From Oscillospiraceae bacterium (GTDB lineage Bacteria; Bacillota; Clostridia; Oscillospirales; Acutalibacteraceae), in contig JAFLUO010000028.1 in the NCBI GenBank assembly GCA_022508705.1, forward strand, positions 1 to 17,210: a stretch of 17,210 bases of DNA, read 5' to 3'. How positions within the stretch are numbered: the stretch's first letter is position 1; every line of letters starts with the position of its first letter. The position numbers and the translations under genes were made by a program. The notes beneath the pieces are model-generated. The model saw nothing but the letters and a program-made list of their open reading frames with translations. It did not search any database and had not been told where the DNA came from. Below, one piece after another: positions 14,206 to 17,210 of this stretch.

Positions 14206-15642
14206 ATGGCTGAACAGAAAAAGATGGTTGAGGAAATCACCTCAATGGACGTGGACTTTGCCAAATGGTACACAGATGTTGTTAAAAAGGCAGAACTTTG
14301 CGAATACACAAGCGTTAAGGGGTGCATGGTATTGCGCCCTTACGGCTATGCAATTTGGGAAAACATTCAACGTATAATGGACGGAATGTTTAAAGAAACG
14401 GGGCATGAAAATGTTTGCATGCCTATGTTTATCCCTGAAAGCCTGCTTCAAAAGGAAAAAGACCACGTTGAAGGCTTTGCCCCTGAGGTTGCCTGGGTAA
14501 CCCACGGCGGAAGCGAAGAGCTGGAGGAAAGGCTTTGCGTAAGACCTACATCTGAAACTCTTTTCTGCGAGCATTACAAATCAATAGTTCATTCTTACCG
14601 TGATTTGCCCAAGCTCTACAACCAATGGGTATCGGTTGTACGCTGGGAAAAGACCACAAGACCGTTCCTTCGCACCCGTGAATTCTGGTGGCAGGAAGGT
14701 CACACTATTCACGCAACTGCCGAAGAGGCGCAGGAAGAAACAATCAGAATGCTGAACGTTTATGCAGACTTTTGCGAAGACGTGCTTGCAATTCCCGTTG
14801 TTAAAGGCGTTAAAACCGCCAAAGAGCGTTTTGCAGGCGCAGAGGATACATACACCATTGAAGCGCTAATGCACGACGGAAAAGCTTTGCAGTCGGGCAC
14901 ATCGCACTATTTCGGCGACGGCTTTGCAAAGGCATTCGGTATTCAGTTCCAGGATAAAGACAATCAGTTAAAATATCCGCACCAGACCTCTTGGGGCACA
15001 ACAACACGCCTTATCGGTGCGCTTATTATGACCCACGGCGACAATAACGGGCTTGTTCTTCCGCCGAAAGTTGCTCCCACGCAAATTGTTGTTATTCCCG
15101 TAGCATCCCACAAGCCGGGCGTTACGGAAAAGGCGCAGGAAGTGTACAGCAAACTCAATAAAATTTGCCGTGCAAAAATTGACAACAGCGACAATTCACC
15201 AGGGTGGAAATATGCTGAATATGAAATGAAGGGCGTTCCGCTGAGACTTGAATTGGGCCCGCGCGATATTGAAAATAATCAATGCGTAATCGTTCGCCGT
15301 GACACAAGAGAAAAATATTTCGTTTCTCTTGGTGAATTGGAAGCAAAGGTTCCCGAGCTTCTTGAAGCAGTTCACAAAGGAATGTATGAAAAGGCGCTCA
15401 CACGCCGTACAGAAATGACTTATGTCGCACACAATCTCGATGAAATGAAAGATATTGCAGACAACAAGCCCGGATTTATTAAGGCTATGTGGTGCGGTGA
15501 CAGAGCTTGTGAGGATAAGCTTAAAGAAGACGTTGGCGTAACGTCACGTTGCATTCCCTTTGAGCAGGAGGAAATTTCCGACACCTGCGTTTGCTGCGGC
15601 AAAAAGGCAGATAAAATGCTTTATTGGGGAAAAGCATATTGA
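14206..15642 (+). CDS. proS: Prolyl-tRNA synthetase, archaeal/eukaryotic (short) type
   Basis: Charges tRNA-Pro with proline. The 478-residue length and absence of the ~180-residue INS editing insert show the archaeal/eukaryotic-like class rather than the ~570-residue bacterial form. Class II synthetase motifs are visible: motif 1 region 'GCMVLRPYGYAIWENIQ', 'VRPTSETLFCEHYKS' (112-126), motif 2 'RWEKTTRPFLRTREFWWQEGHT' (cores RWEKTTRP and REFWWQEGHT, 147-167), and motif 3 near 'TSWGTTTRLIGALIMTHGD'. The anticodon-binding domain follows, and the end carries Cys residues ('CVCCGK') and the typical C-terminal 'WGKAY'. ATG 14206 is preferred to TTG 14197, given AAGGAA about 11 bases upstream. It follows acpP by 47 bases and ends at a terminator. 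Confidence 0.97.
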   Translation: MAEQKKMVEEITSMDVDFAKWYTDVVKKAELCEYTSVKGCMVLRPYGYAIWENIQRIMDGMFKETGHENVCMPMFIPESLLQKEKDHVEGFAPEVAWVTHGGSEELEERLCVRPTSETLFCEHYKSIVHSYRDLPKLYNQWVSVVRWEKTTRPFLRTREFWWQEGHTIHATAEEAQEETIRMLNVYADFCEDVLAIPVVKGVKTAKERFAGAEDTYTIEALMHDGKALQSGTSHYFGDGFAKAFGIQFQDKDNQLKYPHQTSWGTTTRLIGALIMTHGDNNGLVLPPKVAPTQIVVIPVASHKPGVTEKAQEVYSKLNKICRAKIDNSDNSPGWKYAEYEMKGVPLRLELGPRDIENNQCVIVRRDTREKYFVSLGELEAKVPELLEAVHKGMYEKALTRRTEMTYVAHNLDEMKDIADNKPGFIKAMWCGDRACEDKLKEDVGVTSRCIPFEQEEISDTCVCCGKKADKMLYWGKAY

Positions 15643-15680
15643 TATGCAGTTGTATATGTAAATTAGATATAAAAATTATA

Positions 15681-15708
15681 GGCGGGAAAAATCCCGCCTT
15701 AGTTTTTT
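15681..15708 (+). terminator. Rho-independent terminator of proS
   Basis: A perfect 7-base-pair stem (GGCGGGA 15681-15687 with TCCCGCC 15692-15698), AAAA loop, then TTAG and six T (15703-15708). It ends the acpP-proS unit 38 bases after the proS stop. Confidence 0.9.
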
Positions 15709-15715
15709 GCAATTT

Positions 15716-15747
15716 TGTAGGGGCGGGTGCCCACACCCGCCCGTTAG
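15716..15747. repeat. GC-rich palindrome, related variant of the dispersed family
   Basis: The perfect 9-base arms GGGCGGGTG (15721-15729) and CACCCGCCC (15734-15742) surround a 4-base loop. The flank TGTAG before the left arm is the same as in the 1325 copy, but the arm sequence differs, so this is a relative of the family and not a copy. It sits just past the proS terminator. Confidence 0.6.
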
Positions 15748-15770
15748 TTTCTGATAAAATTTAATCGTGT

Positions 15771-15800
15771 TGCGGGACGATGAGGGCATCGTCCCCTACA
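15771..15800. repeat. GC-rich palindrome, copy 2 of the dispersed family
   Basis: The arms GGGACGATG (15774-15782) and CATCGTCCC (15787-15795) flank an AGGG loop. Positions 15774-15803 match 1330-1359 with a single mismatch in the loop. The outer left side (TGC) has decayed compared with the 1325 copy, while the right side CCTACA is intact. Confidence 0.75.
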
Positions 15801-15802
15801 AA

Positions 15803-15840
15803 ATTATTCATTATTCATTATTCATTATTCATTATTCATT
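15803..15840. repeat. Seven-base tandem repeat (ATTATTC, 5.4 copies)
   Basis: Five exact copies of ATTATTC run from 15803 to 15837, followed by a partial ATT. The repeat directly follows the 15771 palindrome and extends over the last codons and stop of the pseudouridine synthase gene on the minus strand. Number of copies could vary between strains by slippage. With the two palindromes and the terminator it fills the 182-base gap 15643-15824. Confidence 0.85.
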
Positions 15841-16700
15841 AAAATAACTTCCCAATCTTTTGGAGTTGGTGCTTCGATTTCAATGATTTCTTTCGTTACA
15901 GGGTGAGTAAAACGGCAATATTTACACACAAGCGCCTGATGGCTTATTTCGTTACTCGGTTTTCCGTACATAGTGTCACCCACAAGTGGCATTCCGATAT
16001 GCGCAAAGTGAACCCTTATCTGGTGCGTTCTGCCTGTTTGCAGATGTATTCGCAAATGAGTTCTGCCGTTAATATTTTTAATTGCCCGCCATTCGGTTAC
16101 GGCTTTTTCCCCTCGCTCGTCAACCGTGCGCACGGTAATTATAGGGTCGGGACGGTAAATCGGTGCGTCAATAACCCCCTCGCCTGAAAGCAGACCTTCA
16201 CAAACTGCCTCATATTCCTTATAAATATTTCCCGAAACGGATGCAGCGGCAAATCTGTTAAGAGCGCAAACGACAATTCCCGACGTGCCTTTATCCAGCC
16301 TTCCCACAGAGCGAAATGCGGATTTTTTGCCATTTTGTTTAAGATGATAGGCAACGGCGTTGGCGAGGGTGTCGCCCTGATGATTATGCGACGGATGGTT
16401 CGCAAGACCGGCAGGCTTATTCACAATTAAAAAATAATCGTCCTCAAAAAGCACATCAATAGGATATGGGAGAGGCTCAAACATTTCGCCTTTCTCTTCG
16501 GGAAAGGTTACCGTGAATTTATCTCCCGTGTGCAAAATGTCAATAGTTCTTGCCCTTTTGCCGTTGAGCACAAGACCGTTTTCCGAAAATTTTAAATCTT
16601 TTATAACCCGTGCGGATGCGCCCAAACGCTTTCGCAAAAATGCCTCAACCTTCTTGCCGTCAAAATCCTCTTCAATTGTGTATTCAAGAATTCTGCCCAT
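15825..16700 (-). CDS. RluA-family pseudouridine synthase (RluD-like, with S4 domain)
   Basis: Converts specific uridines in rRNA or tRNA to pseudouridine. Residues ~12-70 form an S4 RNA-binding domain. The catalytic domain has 'VLFEDDYFLIVNKPAGLANHP' (core LIVNKPAGLANHP), the catalytic Asp136 in 'GRLDKGTSGIVV', and 'RIHLQTGRTHQIRVHF' with the conserved RTHQIR. Length 291 is usual for this family. Most members have His before Arg in the 'HRLD' motif; here it is Gly. ATG 16700 fits best, with GGTGG five bases upstream; the in-frame GTG at 16709 is part of that site. The last codons (MNNE) and the stop fall within the seven-base tandem repeat. The target base is unknown. Confidence 0.93.
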   Translation of the reverse strand: MGRILEYTIEEDFDGKKVEAFLRKRLGASARVIKDLKFSENGLVLNGKRARTIDILHTGDKFTVTFPEEKGEMFEPLPYPIDVLFEDDYFLIVNKPAGLANHPSHNHQGDTLANAVAYHLKQNGKKSAFRSVGRLDKGTSGIVVCALNRFAAASVSGNIYKEYEAVCEGLLSGEGVIDAPIYRPDPIITVRTVDERGEKAVTEWRAIKNINGRTHLRIHLQTGRTHQIRVHFAHIGMPLVGDTMYGKPSNEISHQALVCKYCRFTHPVTKEIIEIEAPTPKDWEVILMNNE

Positions 16701-16728
16701 TTCAACCACCGTAAATGTAATTATCTTA

Positions 16729-16756
16729 TTGAATTATAGCACAAAAAGAGTATAAT
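16729..16756 (+). promoter_or_regulatory. SigA promoter for the PII-like gene
   Basis: TTGAAT (16729-16734), 16-base spacer and a perfect TATAAT (16751-16756) lie about 50 bases ahead of the ATG at 16805. It faces away from the pseudouridine synthase gene, whose own promoter would overlap this region. Confidence 0.65.
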
Positions 16757-16804
16757 ATAAAGTGGTTTTTAATCGGTATACAATCAGAAAGGATATGAAA
16801 ATTT

Positions 16805-17152
16805 ATGCAACTCTTAATTCTTATTTTACAAGACACGCGGTATATGGACAAAATACTTACAGAGCTTATGAAAGCAGGGCTTAGGGGCGGCACGCTTCTT
16901 GATTGCGAGGGCGTTTTACAGGCTATCGCTCACAACAGCGTTGAGCCCCCTCCGATTTTCGGCGCGCTCAGGCAATACCTTAACCCCGAGCGGGGAGACA
17001 CAAACAAAATGCTTATTTCCGCTGTATCGGACAGCGAGGCCGAAACGGCTTCAAAAATCATTAACCGTGTTACAGGCGGTCTTGACAAGGCAAATACGGG
17101 TATTTTAATAACCTTGCCTATTCTTAAAATTGAAGGATTAGCGAAAAAGTAA
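16805..17152 (+). CDS. Small PII (GlnB)-like protein
   Basis: The 115-residue protein shows the ferredoxin-like beta-alpha-beta pattern of PII signal proteins: 'LLILILQDTRYMDKILTELMKAGLRGGTLLD' (core LLILILQDTRYMDKILTELM), a shortened middle region instead of a long T-loop, then 'KMLISAVSDSEAETASKIINRV' and a terminal strand 'GILITLPILKIEGL'. It lacks the Tyr used for uridylylation in E. coli GlnB and the classical ATP-binding 'TG..GDGKI' segment, so it is a divergent PII-like protein whose ligand is unknown. Such proteins often sit beside membrane transporters, consistent with the hydrophobic start of the next gene. The start is ATG 16805 with AAAGGA 11 bases upstream. Confidence 0.7.
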   Translation: MQLLILILQDTRYMDKILTELMKAGLRGGTLLDCEGVLQAIAHNSVEPPPIFGALRQYLNPERGDTNKMLISAVSDSEAETASKIINRVTGGLDKANTGILITLPILKIEGLAKK

Positions 17153-17173
17153 TTATCTTTTGGGGTGAACAAA

Positions 17174-17210
17174 GTGAATATTCTGCTTGCCTTGTCCGTC
17201 AGTATGATTA
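17174..17210 (+). CDS. Start of a probable membrane protein, cut by window end
   Basis: GTG 17174 is preceded by TTGGGGTG (17160-17167) at a fitting distance and opens the frame 'MNILLALSVSMI', a hydrophobic N-terminus typical of a first membrane segment or signal. It begins 21 bases after the PII-like gene, so it is probably co-transcribed. With only 12 codons visible, the family cannot be named; a transporter of the cation:proton antiporter kind would fit the PII-like neighbour, but this is speculation. Confidence 0.45.
   Translation, partial: MNILLALSVSMI

Noticed and set aside
14242..14574. A 110-codon minus-strand frame opposite proS
   Set aside because: It is antisense to a certain proS gene and lacks any recognisable motif.
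15803..15840. Short direct repeats considered as a CRISPR array
   Set aside because: The unit is seven bases with no spacers, so it is a simple tandem repeat.

Overview
The window comes from a low-to-moderate GC, endospore-forming Firmicute, most likely a class Clostridia organism of the Oscillospirales/Ruminococcaceae type. Evidence for this is the sporulation-linked order yabP-yabQ-divIC-yabR, a long-form hibernation factor, purine-rich AGGAGG-type ribosome binding sites, TTGACA/TATAAT-like promoters, archaeal-type ProRS and the Met_gamma_lyase ('aluminium resistance') family. Nearly all of it is ordinary chromosomal housekeeping sequence. I see no transposase, phage gene, CRISPR array, rRNA or tRNA.

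Layout. Positions 1-1303 (+): the end of a multi-pass membrane protein, overlapping a lipoprotein gene. Positions 1428-8019 (-), listed in window order: prfB, a membrane-anchored protein with an acidic tail, hpf, a lone class I fumarase alpha subunit, then yabR, divIC, yabQ and yabP (transcribed in the order yabP to yabR), and a D-2-hydroxyacid dehydrogenase. Positions 8216-15642 (+): a VTT-domain membrane protein overlapping galK, a GNAT acetyltransferase, a PLP enzyme of the Met_gamma_lyase family, a phosphohexomutase, acyl carrier protein and proS. Positions 15825-16700 (-): an RluA-family pseudouridine synthase. From 16805 (+): a small PII-like protein, then the first codons of what may be a membrane protein cut by the window edge.

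How the genes relate. The yabP-yabQ-divIC-yabR run combines spore development (YabP/YabQ) with septum formation (DivIC). prfB, hpf, proS and the pseudouridine synthase serve translation and ribosomes. galK and the phosphohexomutase could both feed hexose-phosphate metabolism, but galT and galE are not in the window.

The most interesting content is in the non-coding DNA. (1) A 161-bp element with 18-bp terminal inverted repeats (17/18 matching) lies between a good promoter and the hpf start, so it would form most of the hpf mRNA leader. (2) A 9-bp inverted repeat can sequester the yabP ribosome binding site in read-through RNA, while a candidate sporulation (SigE-like) promoter lies so that its own transcripts would lack the blocking arm. 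(3) A family of GC-rich palindromes occurs at both convergent gene junctions and nowhere else that I noticed. (4) A seven-base tandem repeat supplies the last codons and stop codon of the pseudouridine synthase gene. I did not find a convincing new multi-gene system. The candidates for follow-up are these regulatory and repeat elements, the anchored acidic protein, and the PII-like gene with its truncated neighbour.
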